A stretch of 64,000 nt of DNA from an uncultured Pseudomonadales bacterium (GTDB lineage Bacteria > Pseudomonadota > Gammaproteobacteria > Pseudomonadales > Azotimanducaceae). Location: positions 124,001 to 188,000 of the forward strand of contig CATOTI010000002.1 of the NCBI GenBank assembly GCA_951813295.1, in the 5' to 3' direction. Numbering within the stretch: position 1 is the first letter of the stretch; every line of letters begins with the position of its first letter. The notes below the pieces were generated by a model, which saw only the letters and a program-made list of their open reading frames with translations, was not told the origin of the DNA and made no database searches. Below, piece by piece: positions 1 through 10,289 of this stretch. A program made the position numbers and the translations under genes.

Positions 1-220
1 CGCGAATGAGCGTCGTTTCACCGACGCGCAGGCTCGAATCGCTCGCGCGAATCTGCAGGGCGTAGTCCGGCGGATAGAGGTTAGGTGCTGCGTAGATCGA
101 CGCGATGAGCACCACGAACACGAGGACGAGGTAGCGCCACGGCGCGATGTAGTTGGCGGGTTTCGAGGAAACGAAGTTGCCGAACAGGTTCGGCTCGGCG
201 TCACGGCGATCGCGTGCCAT
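1..220 (-). CDS. secD: SecD, protein-export membrane protein (N-terminus only)
   Basis: Only the first 73 codons are inside the window; the gene runs off the left edge. The start is the ATG at 218-220. The translation has a short basic N-terminus, then one hydrophobic segment (residues about 25-42, rich in V, L and I) followed by NLYPPDYALQIRAS, which matches the conserved 'NLYPxDPAxQIS' motif after the first membrane helix of SecD. SecD works with SecF in the inner membrane to drive late steps of Sec-dependent export using the proton gradient. It lies 9 bases downstream of yajC on the same strand, the classical yajC-secD order. Identity is firm despite the truncation. Confidence 0.93.
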   Translation of the reverse strand, partial: MARDRRDAEPNLFGNFVSSKPANYIAPWRYLVLVFVVLIASIYAAPNLYPPDYALQIRASDSSLRVGETTLIR

Positions 221-229
221 GCAATCGCG

Positions 230-607
230 CTAGTTGTCCATCGATTTCAGCGTTCCCTTGGGCAGGGTCGCGCCAACGGAAGACTTCTGCACGCGGATCT
301 CGACGTTGTCGGCGATGCGGACCTTGACGAAATCTTCATCCACTCGCGCGATCACCCCAGTGATCCCCCCAGCCGTCACGACTTCGTCGCCTTTCGACAA
401 TCCGTCGACAAGCGACTGGTGCTCTTTACGACGCTTCGACTGCGGCCGGATGAGCAGGAAGTAGAAAATCAGGATGAAGCCGCCGAGAAAAGCGAACTGA
501 ATCCAACCCGCGCCACCGCCGCCGGCGGTCGCTTCGAAAACGGGCGTGGCGGAGACCGGGAGCGCGCCCAAGAAGGCCACGCCGATGGCTAGAAAGAGTG
601 CTTTCAT
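230..607 (-). CDS. yajC: YajC, preprotein translocase accessory subunit
   Basis: 125-residue protein. Upstream in-frame starts exist, but the ATG at 605-607 gives a normal-length YajC and lies 13 bases after the tgt stop. Residues 1-20 form a signal-like hydrophobic stretch. A second membrane segment (about 36-56) ends in the hallmark LLIRPQSKRRKEH. It is followed by the KGDEVVTAGGI cytosolic domain typical of the family. YajC associates with SecDF in the inner membrane. It sits between tgt and secD in the usual gammaproteobacterial arrangement, so it is very probably co-transcribed with them. Confidence 0.95.
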   Translation of the reverse strand: MKALFLAIGVAFLGALPVSATPVFEATAGGGGAGWIQFAFLGGFILIFYFLLIRPQSKRRKEHQSLVDGLSKGDEVVTAGGITGVIARVDEDFVKVRIADNVEIRVQKSSVGATLPKGTLKSMDN

Positions 608-620
608 CAGGGTTTTTGCA

Positions 621-2718
<2,098 letters not shown>

Positions 2719-2721
2719 CGC

Positions 2722-3516
2722 TCACTCCGCGGGCGGCTCGATCGACGGCCCGGCACGTACCCGCTCGGCATCACCCGCGATGAGCTCGAGGGCGGCGTCG
2801 CCGAAATAGGTCACCTGTCCGGTTCCGGCCACATCGACGACGAGTTCGTTGTTCGCCTTGACGAAGACCTGCCCCGAGCCGCTGACGTCGATGCGAGCAT
2901 CCTCGGCATCGAGATGTGTCGCGCGATAGAAACCCGAACCCGTGATCTGAAGACTACTGATCGCCGCCCGACCATCGAGCGCAACCCGCCCGGCGCCGCC
3001 GATCGTTGTGGTGACCACCCGGGCGTCGAGACCCGTTGCCGAGATGGAACCCGATCCCTGCACTGAAAAATCCAGAAGCGGCCCGCTGAATCCCACGACC
3101 TTGACATCACCGGCACCCGACACACTGGTGGCGAACGGCCGCTCGGACGAAAACCCGTAGGCACTCGCTGCGCCACTTCCGGCCACCGTCAGGCTCTCGA
3201 GATGCGGTAGGGACACGCGAAACTCGACCGGGACCGTCGGGCGAATATCTTCGATCCAGTCGATATCCCGGCGAAGCTCCAGCGTGTCACCCACACGCTG
3301 AACGACAACCGACGGCATCACGTTGTCCTCCGCCGTCACCTGCACGCCGAACGGTCCCTTGCTCACGATGAGTTCACTCGGACCGGTCAATGAGATGCGA
3401 TCGAAGTCGGCCAAGTCGTGGAGCTCGAGTTCGATCTCGCCCGAACCACGCGCTGAATAGCAGCCGAGAAGCGGCACGACACAAGCGACGCAAATGAACC
3501 ACCCGACAACGCGCAA
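2722..3516 (-). CDS. putative lipoprotein with GIN (DUF2807) beta-helix domain
   Basis: 264 residues. The open frame extends back across the tRNA gene on the other strand, but that extension is spurious. A strong TTGGAGGT ribosome site precedes a TTG at 3514-3516, giving a basic N-terminus, a hydrophobic segment and a lipobox PLLGC at about residues 16-20. The mature part begins ARGSGEIELELHDLADFDRISL and continues with repeated short beta-strands containing G-S-G and G-A-G turns, as in the auto-transporter-like GIN head domain. Predicted location is the cell envelope; function is unknown. It sits directly upstream of queA but is probably unrelated to tRNA modification. Confidence 0.8.
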   Translation of the reverse strand: MRVVGWFICVACVVPLLGCYSARGSGEIELELHDLADFDRISLTGPSELIVSKGPFGVQVTAEDNVMPSVVVQRVGDTLELRRDIDWIEDIRPTVPVEFRVSLPHLESLTVAGSGAASAYGFSSERPFATSVSGAGDVKVVGFSGPLLDFSVQGSGSISATGLDARVVTTTIGGAGRVALDGRAAISSLQITGSGFYRATHLDAEDARIDVSGSGQVFVKANNELVVDVAGTGQVTYFGDAALELIAGDAERVRAGPSIEPPAE

Positions 3517-3602
3517 CTTTCGACCTCCAATCTCCGAGGCCGCGCATTGTACTGATCGGGCGGAGCAAACGTGGGTGAAACGCCGCCCAATCGTCCCTTG
3601 TC

Positions 3603-3631
3603 TTGTCGCTCTTTTCGCGAACGCGCACAAT
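3603..3631 (+). promoter_or_regulatory. probable sigma70 promoter of the tRNA-Leu gene
   Basis: TTGTCG at 3603-3608 and CACAAT at 3626-3631 are separated by 17 bases, and the tRNA begins 13 bases after the -10 box. The -10 box matches consensus at four of six positions. The short GC-rich stretch between the -10 box and the start is typical of stringently controlled stable-RNA promoters. Confidence 0.5.
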
Positions 3632-3644
3632 CCGTTCCCCGCAC

Positions 3645-3731
3645 GCCTGGGTGGCGAAATTGGTAGACGCGCCAGACTCAAAATCTGGTGTACGAAAGTA
3701 CGTGTCGGTTCGACTCCGACCCCAGGCACCA
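3645..3731 (+). tRNA. tRNA-Leu (anticodon CAA)
   Basis: 87 nucleotides. The acceptor stem GCCTGGG (3645-3651) pairs with CCCAGGC (3721-3727), followed by discriminator A and an encoded CCA. The anticodon stem CCAGA/TCTGG encloses loop CTCAAAA, so the anticodon is CAA, decoding UUG. It has a long variable arm as expected for a class II leucine tRNA, and a GGTTCGACTCC T-loop region. It is encoded on the strand opposite its neighbours. Confidence 0.97.
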
Positions 3732-3916
3732 ACGGCCCCCAATCCCGACGGAGTGATCGGCCCTAGAACGCCCGGTGCTCACGAGAGCAGCGCAAAGGCA
3801 TGGTGGTCTTCGATCGCGGCCAGGTTCTTCGGTAACGCAACCTCGAAGCGCCACACAACGGCGTTACGAATCGAGAAGATTTCATCGCCACACACTCAGC
3901 TCGCAAACGCGCCCCG

Positions 3917-4637
3917 TTAGATGGCGAGCAGTTCGCGAACAGCGAGGTGATCGCCACCTTGCCGTCCGGCACCTGACCGCTACCCGCAAAATGGCCGAAG
4001 TCCGATTCGATCGGTCGTAGCTCGGCATTCGGCATATGCGCGACTTCGATCGCGCTATCGGCGACGGAAGTAGAGATCCGTCGTGCACGGCATCACGATA
4101 GCCCGGCTCGTGATGCTCGAGAGCGCCGCCTCGAAATCACCACCGAAGCGTTCGTTTCGGCTGATGTCGGCGTTTTGCCAGGTCGTGAGCATCGCAAGCA
4201 GGTCGTTGGCGTCCCGCCGCATGAAGTAGTCCTGAACGAAACCGACGGCATCATCGACGGTGTCGAGGCCCATGTGCTCGTACAACCGTTCTCTATAGAA
4301 GGTCTGCGACAACGCCCAGTTGGCGCTGGCAACGGACGTTGTCATGCACCGTGAAGCTGGGAAATCGCGGTCCGTCGAACGGGGCGTCGGCATTGCTCGG
4401 CGATGATGACAAACCATTGCCGAGCATGTTCATTTTGACGACGAAGAAGTCGTCGAGATTGACCTCATCGATCAAAAACTCGGCCTCGTCGTCCTGCGCC
4501 GCGTACGAAGTGAGTAGAACGATCACGTTGTCCGCATTCGGCGCCAGCCGACCCCGCGTGTGGTAGGCGAGCTTGAGGTCGGTGGTCACGCCGGCTTCGT
4601 TCTCGAAACCCGCAATGTCGAAGAACTGTCGATCCAT
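3917..4637 (-). pseudogene. homoserine O-acetyltransferase (MetX)-like alpha/beta hydrolase, decayed
   Basis: Fragments of one MetX-family protein lie in order but in different frames. The N-terminus MDRQFFDIAGFENEAG at 4637 continues through the family motif NGLSSSPSN and FTVHDNVR. The next recognisable part is WALSQTFYRERLYEHMG, then RRDANDLLAML and NADISRNERFGGDFE. The C-terminus continues in further frames as MPNAELRPI, GHFAG and HLAVRELLAI ending at a TAA at 3917-3919. About 130 residues of the normal family are missing in the middle, including the GxSxG nucleophile region. With an internal deletion plus frameshifts it cannot encode an active enzyme. Confidence 0.85.
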
Positions 4638-4685
4638 CTCGGAATCCCTTACGCGCGGCGTGCTCAGCCCCCGTGCCTCAAACGG

Positions 4686-5154
4686 TCAAGCGTCCGAGTG
4701 CTCGATCCACCATTCGCGAACCCGATTAGGAACGCTCCATCCGAGCGCCTCCGTTACCGACCATAGTTCGGCCAAAATGCCTCGCGTCGCGATGTAGATC
4801 TCATCCTCGTCCAAGAGGCCAAGTTCGACCTGGTACAGCGCGTTGTTGATGCCTTGGAGCTGCGAATCGATCGACGCGCGAAGTCGTATGTCGGTCTTCG
4901 GCGGATAAGTCGTCGATGCTGCCCTCGACCAGCTCCCCTCGGATTCTCGCGATGTTGAGGTCGCTCGCGAGGAATCGAAGCGCGCTCATTCGCATGTCTG
5001 TACGCGCCTGAAACACCAGGCTGAGGGAAACACGTCGATTCTCCTCGAGAAGATCGCGGCTGTGGCGTACCTGGATCGCCAGGTAGAGCAACGTCGCAAT
5101 CACGCCGAAAGATCCAATGAATTCGCCGAGCGAGCCAAGTTCGGAAATCGTCAC
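4686..5154 (-). pseudogene. frameshifted hypothetical membrane-anchored protein
   Basis: The 5' part, from a GTG at 5152-5154 with GGAACGG upstream, encodes an N-terminal region with one membrane helix (LGEFIGSFGVIATLLYLAIQV) and then a basic RHSRDLLEENRR stretch. This layout is common in proteobacterial proteins of unknown function. Around 4900-4920 the sense sequence moves to another frame and continues as RLRASIDSQLQGINNALYQ, LLDEDEIYIATRGI and WWIEHSDA, ending at the TGA at 4686-4688. One small indel would restore a protein of about 155 residues. It may be a real mutation or an assembly error. Confidence 0.65.
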
Positions 5155-5268
5155 CAGTGACCGTTCCAGCAGGGGCAACGCGAGCCAATATCGCACGTCC
5201 GAGACGGCAGTTCTGCTTCTGGGTCAATCGCGACCATTGCATCGCGGTACGCGACCAGATTCGATCTA

Positions 5269-5292
5269 CTAGGACCATCACTAGGACCATCA
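5269..5292. repeat. tandem duplication of a 12-base unit
   Basis: CTAGGACCATCA is present twice head to tail at 5269-5280 and 5281-5292. The repeat lies in the 5' leader of the DUF3604 gene, ending 17 bases before its ATG. It could be a slippage product; no regulatory role can be read from the sequence. Confidence 0.8.
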
Positions 5293-5309
5293 CGTGGCCG
5301 GGACGAACG

Positions 5310-7034
5310 ATGACTCATTGGCAATCCGCTCTTCGACGAACCATCGGTGTAACCGCGGCGCTGATCGCTGGGTTCGGCGCTGCCGACGTCTGCCCCAGCG
5401 CGACGCCCGGGGAGAAGCAGCTTCTCTGGGGCGATCTGCACGTGCATACGTCGCATTCGCTCGACGCCTGGGCGTTCGGGGCGATCGCGACCCCGCAGGA
5501 TGCTTATGCTTTCGCGCGAGGCCAACCACTGCGGCTGATCAACGGTGACACGAAGACCATCGACCGCCCGCTCGATTTCGCCGCCGTCACCGATCACGCC
5601 GAGACGTGGGATCAGATGTATCTCTGCACCGATCCGATCTACGCGGACGACGCCTACTGCAGCAACCTGCGCAAGCTGCACGATGCGCGGGAAAGCCTGA
5701 CGATCTTCAACGATTACCTGCTGCCGGTCGTTGGCGGTACACCGCCGGCATCGCCCAGCGTCTGCGAAAACGACGACTTCAATTGCACCGCCGCACGGAT
5801 GGGCGAGTGGCGGCGGGCGCAGTTCGCGGCCAACCAGGCCAACGAGCCGTGCGAGTTCACGGCCCTCATCGGCTACGAATGGACGGGGTCACCCGGTGGG
5901 CTTCATTGGCACCGTAACGTCATCTTCAAGAGTGCCGACGTGCCGGATCAGGCATTCGATTTCATTCGCTTTCCCGAAGTGCAGATGCTCTGGCGAGAAC
6001 TCGACGCAAACTGTCGCGAGGCGGACGGCTGCGAGGTGCTCACGATTCCGCACAACCTCAATTGGGCCGACGGCGGGCCGATCTTCGCGGTCGAGACGGA
6101 GAGTGCCGACGAACGGGCTTTGCGGGCGCGCTTCGAGCGACTGGCGGAGATGTTTCAGGAAAAGGGCGCGAGCGAGTGCCTGCCGGAGCGACGCGTAGAC
6201 CTCGATGAGGACTGCAGTTTCAACCTCGTTTTCGAGAATGCGGCGCGTGACAGGCTCTCCGGTCCCGATGAGTCCACGCCGCGGGAGGCCTGGGCGCGCG
6301 CTCGGTCGACCTACTACCGCTCGCTCCTCGGGCGAGGTCTCGCGACATCCGGGGCAGGCGTCAATCCGCTGATGTTGGGGGCGATCGGTTCGACCGATAC
6401 GCATTTCGGCACCCCCGGCCGCGTGTCCGAGTCGGACTACGACCGCGGGATATCGACCCTCTTCGCGACGGACGAGACGCAACTCGGGCGCCTCGACTTC
6501 AACCCCGGCGGTCTCGTCGCGGTCTGGGCGGAGGCCAATACCCGCGGAGCCGTTTTCGACGCGCTGTATCGACGCGAAGCCTACGCGACGAGCGGCCCGC
6601 GTATCGGGCTCAAGTTCGGCGTTGGCGAGGCCGACTTCTGCGAGCATCCGAATGCTTCGATGACAGTCACGATGGGTGGGACTTTGCCCGCGGCCACGAC
6701 GCCGCGGTTCGTCATTCAAGCGAGCCGGGATCGAGCGCGCCTGGAGAAAGTCCAGATCATCAAAGGCGAGTACCTCGGCGGCGCGACCCACGAACGCGTC
6801 ATCGATGTAGCGACGTTTCCAGAAGGTCGCGATTCGGTCTGCTTGACGTGGCTCGACGAGGCGCACGACCCCGCCGCACCCGCCTATTGGTACGCACGTG
6901 TGATCGAAGAACCGACGCCCCGTTGGAGCAAACATCTCTGCGAACGAGCGGATCTTTGCGACGAGTTTCCGGATGCCGACACAAAAGAGCGCGAACGCGC
7001 GTGGTCGTCGCCAGTGTGGTCACTGCCCCTATAG
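5310..7034 (+). CDS. DUF3604 domain-containing secreted protein
   Basis: 574 residues from the ATG at 5310, which has GGACGA just upstream; longer in-frame extensions lack family similarity. Residues 1-25 form a signal peptide (basic, hydrophobic, then FGAADVCPSA). The mature protein opens with LLWGDLHVHTSHSLDAWAFG, the signature of DUF3604, a PHP-like family with an HxH metal-binding motif. Further conserved elements are AVTDHAE, GYEWT, IPHNLNWADGG and IGSTDTHFG. The family is thought to contain metal-dependent hydrolases, but no substrate is established. It converges on the TPR gene, whose stop is 13 bases away, and stands alone on the plus strand. Confidence 0.88.
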   Translation: MTHWQSALRRTIGVTAALIAGFGAADVCPSATPGEKQLLWGDLHVHTSHSLDAWAFGAIATPQDAYAFARGQPLRLINGDTKTIDRPLDFAAVTDHAETWDQMYLCTDPIYADDAYCSNLRKLHDARESLTIFNDYLLPVVGGTPPASPSVCENDDFNCTAARMGEWRRAQFAANQANEPCEFTALIGYEWTGSPGGLHWHRNVIFKSADVPDQAFDFIRFPEVQMLWRELDANCREADGCEVLTIPHNLNWADGGPIFAVETESADERALRARFERLAEMFQEKGASECLPERRVDLDEDCSFNLVFENAARDRLSGPDESTPREAWARARSTYYRSLLGRGLATSGAGVNPLMLGAIGSTDTHFGTPGRVSESDYDRGISTLFATDETQLGRLDFNPGGLVAVWAEANTRGAVFDALYRREAYATSGPRIGLKFGVGEADFCEHPNASMTVTMGGTLPAATTPRFVIQASRDRARLEKVQIIKGEYLGGATHERVIDVATFPEGRDSVCLTWLDEAHDPAAPAYWYARVIEEPTPRWSKHLCERADLCDEFPDADTKERERAWSSPVWSLPL

Positions 7035-7047
7035 GCGTCTGACGCGA

Positions 7048-8673
7048 CTACCGCGTGTCCGCGTTCCCGGGTTCTTCGAACCAGTCGACCTGCCACGGGA
7101 TCGGGACGATACGTTCATCCTTCGCCGCGTCGCGTATGGCAATTGCGACAGGTAGCAATTCATCTCGCAACGACACGTCGGCGGCGGCAATGAACGCTTG
7201 GGCTAATCGTTCCGCCCGGCCAAAACGAGCGGCGACGAGAGCAGCAGCGGCATAGTTCAACCGCGCGATTAGATCGCGCCGTTTGACGGCGAACTCACGA
7301 CGGGCTAGCTCTAGGACCTTGCGGCGATCATCCGCGGACGTGACGGTTGCGGCCGTGACGACGCGGACGAACAAGCTCGCGCTCGCGGCATCGATATCGA
7401 GCAAACGCCTCGCGTGATCGATCGCCGCCCGTTGATCCTGACGCCACCAGGACGCTCCGACGAGGGCCCGACGCGCGTGCGCGTCAACAGGAAACCGATC
7501 CACCAGTGCATGCCAGCGTGCTTCGGCAGAGTCCGTGTTCCCCACCTGCCAGTCGAGCGAAGCGATCCGGCGAGAAAGGTCATGATCGGTCGGATCCTCG
7601 GCCTCGAGAACGCCAAAGTGCGCCCGCGCCGCCGCGGCGTTACCCGAACGAAGGAGAAGTGTCGCATGGGCCATTCGGGCATCCCGATCGGATCCTGGCA
7701 CCGCTTCCTCGATCGCGGCGACCGCCTCGCGCGCGCCGAGTTCGACGAGCCCCAACAGCGCACGCGGGTCACTGGGTACTTGCCGGAGTACGGCTTCGAA
7801 GAACGATCTCGCATCCCCGGCGTTCCCCAAGCGATGCGCAAGGCGCGCCTTGACCAACAGCACCCCGGGGTCATCACCGAGCGTCGAAATGAGCGTCGCG
7901 GCAAGGTCGAGACGCCCTTCGACGATCAACCGGTTCACACGCTCAAGCTGCGCGCGCCGCGAGACGTCGAGGCGCGCGAGCGTTTCGCGAAGCGCGGAAC
8001 TGGCTTGCTTCCTCGGATAGCCGCGCGCCAACGCCGTCCATTTCTCGCCCTGACGCGAGTCGATCCGGGCGAGGAGGACGTAGATATCCCGATGCGGAAC
8101 GCGCTCGAGGGCATATCCTTCGATCAACGATCGCGCGCGCTCGACATCGCGGTCAGAGAGCGCACGCTGGGCGAGTCGGGTCGTGACAATCACTTGATCG
8201 AGCCCAAGCGCGAGGTCGCGGGCATCTTCGAGGAGCCTCTGCGCCCGAGTCCGGTCGTGATCGGTGCCGCGCAGATGCAACAGGTCAGCAAGATCGATCG
8301 CCAGCGCTACATCGGCCGGATTCAATCCGTTCGCGATTTGCAGGAGCTCGATCGCCGAATCCGTACTCGTGCGTGCGACGAGCGCGCCCCACCGCGCGAA
8401 CCAGCGATAGTCCGGCTCGCGGCGCGCCGCCCGTTCGTACGCAACGATTGCCTCGGAAACAAACCCGTGCACATCGAGGGTGAGCCCGTAGTGTCCCCAG
8501 GACCCGGCATCGTCCGGCGAGACCCGGCGATGCGCAGTACGTATCGCGTCGGCAACGGCGCCCTCGGCTTGAGTGAGCATCGGCAAAGGCGCATCGGCCT
8601 GAGCGCCGGCGGAGGCATTGGCGGCGAGCATCACCGCGACCACGAACCGTACGATGAGGTCTTTGATCCTCAT
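7048..8673 (-). CDS. secreted tetratricopeptide-repeat protein
   Basis: 541 residues. It begins with an N-terminal signal peptide (basic MRIKDL, hydrophobic core, ANASAGAQA cleavage region). The rest is almost entirely helical repeats with TPR spacing, for example the stretches around WGHYGLTLDVHG, ARDLALGLDQ and AARAHFGVLEAEDP. The likely role is a periplasmic or surface scaffold. Its ATG overlaps the TGA of the upstream FG-GAP gene (ATGA), so the pair is translationally coupled and the products probably act together. The specific function cannot be inferred. Confidence 0.75.
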   Translation of the reverse strand: MRIKDLIVRFVVAVMLAANASAGAQADAPLPMLTQAEGAVADAIRTAHRRVSPDDAGSWGHYGLTLDVHGFVSEAIVAYERAARREPDYRWFARWGALVARTSTDSAIELLQIANGLNPADVALAIDLADLLHLRGTDHDRTRAQRLLEDARDLALGLDQVIVTTRLAQRALSDRDVERARSLIEGYALERVPHRDIYVLLARIDSRQGEKWTALARGYPRKQASSALRETLARLDVSRRAQLERVNRLIVEGRLDLAATLISTLGDDPGVLLVKARLAHRLGNAGDARSFFEAVLRQVPSDPRALLGLVELGAREAVAAIEEAVPGSDRDARMAHATLLLRSGNAAAARAHFGVLEAEDPTDHDLSRRIASLDWQVGNTDSAEARWHALVDRFPVDAHARRALVGASWWRQDQRAAIDHARRLLDIDAASASLFVRVVTAATVTSADDRRKVLELARREFAVKRRDLIARLNYAAAALVAARFGRAERLAQAFIAAADVSLRDELLPVAIAIRDAAKDERIVPIPWQVDWFEEPGNADTR

Positions 8674-10277
8674 TCGGCCCCCGCGACCGCTTCGCCTTCG
8701 CCACGGACAACGACCGACAATCGATCGACGTCGACGGAAAACCGCTCCCGAAAACCGCCCGGCCAGCTCACTTCGACACCCACGCGATCGGTCTCCCAGC
8801 TCCCCAGACCGAAGAACGTCGCGGCGTCACGGGAGGATAGGTAACTCGTCGTATGCAGAACCGGTCTCGCCTGTGGCGACATATCTTTCCCAACGATGCG
8901 GACCAGGGCGCCGACCGCGTCGCGCGCGCCGTCCCATGCTCGAATTCCGACCCAACGCGACGGCCCGGACACGTTGCGAAAGAATCGCACGCGACCCTCG
9001 TTGTCCGATGTGACGAGGTCGAGCGCGCCGTCGCCATCCATATCGCGGGCAACGAGGCCACGCCCGATGTCCTCACGGGAGCAGAAGCCATCGCCCGTGC
9101 AATGCGGATAGAACCGCCCGTCGCGGTTTTCCAGGAGCAGATTCGGCTCCACATACGACGCTCGGCTCGGTTCCGACCCGACCCGCCGGCGCACCTTGCC
9201 ATTGGCGATCGCGAGATCCACATCGCCATCACGATCGGCATCGAATGCGGCAACCCCGAACCCCGTCAAACCGATGCTCGGGCTCGCGAGCCCGTGACGC
9301 GACGTCTCGTCGAAGAAACGACCACGCTCGCCGATCCAGAGCGTGTTGGTCTCGACATCGATATGTGTGACGAAAAGATCGAGCGCACCGTCGTTCTGCA
9401 CATCGGTCAGCGCAACACCCATCCCGGCTTCTTCCTCACCCATGAAGTTGACGGCGAAGCCCCGCGCGACCGCGTCGTCCTGCCAGTCGTCAGCCGGATT
9501 CCAGACCTGATTCGGCTGGCCATCGTTCGCGACGGCGACTTCGATCGCACCGTCCCCATCGATATCGAAACAAACGAGCCCGAGACCCGCTCTCGCCGTA
9601 CCCGCTAACGTCGTCGGTTCGAACCGTCCATCCCCGCGATTCTCGAGGATCGTATCGTTCTGCGGCGCGAACGCATTCGGCGGGCAGAACTCGGGCTCCC
9701 CTGCCGCGTTCGGGCAGGAACGAGCGTCAGCGCGAACGTAGTTGGTTACGACCAGGTCCAGATCGCCGTCCGTGTCGAGGTCGCAGAACGCGGCGGAAGC
9801 GCCCCAGACGGGATCGATCGCGCCGAGCCGCGCCGATGCGTCGACGAACCGCGCTGGGCCGTTCAACCAGAGACGCGCCACGCCGAATCCGGAGATAAAG
9901 AGATCCAGGTCGCCGTCGTTGTCGACATCACCAACCGCGGCGCCCATCAGCATTCCGTCATCGATCGAGGGAAGACTCGCCGATACGTCGACGAACGAGC
10001 CGGAACGATCGAGGTCATTCTCGAATAGTCGCGGATGACCATCGGCAGCGCGCACGAGAAAAACGTCGAGATCCGCATCGCCGTCGAAATCGAAGACGGC
10101 GAGGCCTGAGCCCATGATTTCGGGAAGTGCGAACTCGTCGTCTTGAAGTGAATCCGGCCGCGCTGGCAGCTCGAGACCAACATCGCGCGTCGCGTCGACG
10201 AACCACGGGCGTGGGTCGGCAAGCGTCGCCGCGGCGACAAGCGAACAGCACGTGACGAGCAGGGCCGACGCACGCAC
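8670..10277 (-). CDS. FG-GAP/VCBS repeat protein with ASPIC/UnbV domain (CRTAC1-like)
   Basis: 535 residues starting at GTG 10275-10277 with a cleavable signal peptide (ALLVTCCSLVAAATLA). It contains repeated calcium-binding D-x-D-G-D-x-D motifs such as FDFDGDADLDVFLV, VDNDGDLDLFIS and FDADRDGDVDLAIANG. These build a seven-bladed FG-GAP propeller as in integrin-like and CRTAC1 proteins. The C-terminal part (GIRAWDGARDAVGALVRI... and LGSWETDRVGVEVSWPGG) is an ASPIC/UnbV domain. Such proteins are exported and are often encoded next to TPR proteins, exactly as here. Ligand or substrate unknown. Confidence 0.87.
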   Translation of the reverse strand: MRASALLVTCCSLVAAATLADPRPWFVDATRDVGLELPARPDSLQDDEFALPEIMGSGLAVFDFDGDADLDVFLVRAADGHPRLFENDLDRSGSFVDVSASLPSIDDGMLMGAAVGDVDNDGDLDLFISGFGVARLWLNGPARFVDASARLGAIDPVWGASAAFCDLDTDGDLDLVVTNYVRADARSCPNAAGEPEFCPPNAFAPQNDTILENRGDGRFEPTTLAGTARAGLGLVCFDIDGDGAIEVAVANDGQPNQVWNPADDWQDDAVARGFAVNFMGEEEAGMGVALTDVQNDGALDLFVTHIDVETNTLWIGERGRFFDETSRHGLASPSIGLTGFGVAAFDADRDGDVDLAIANGKVRRRVGSEPSRASYVEPNLLLENRDGRFYPHCTGDGFCSREDIGRGLVARDMDGDGALDLVTSDNEGRVRFFRNVSGPSRWVGIRAWDGARDAVGALVRIVGKDMSPQARPVLHTTSYLSSRDAATFFGLGSWETDRVGVEVSWPGGFRERFSVDVDRLSVVVRGEGEAVAGAE

Positions 10278-10289
10278 AAGTCGAACCGG

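Noticed and set aside
3517..3732. N-terminal extension of the GIN-domain lipoprotein across the tRNA gene
   Set aside because: The extension is the antisense translation of tRNA-Leu and its leader; the ribosome site and signal peptide point to TTG 3516.
7414..8844. Plus-strand open frame of 476 codons
   Set aside because: Shadow of the TPR gene; no start context or similarity, and crosses two real genes.
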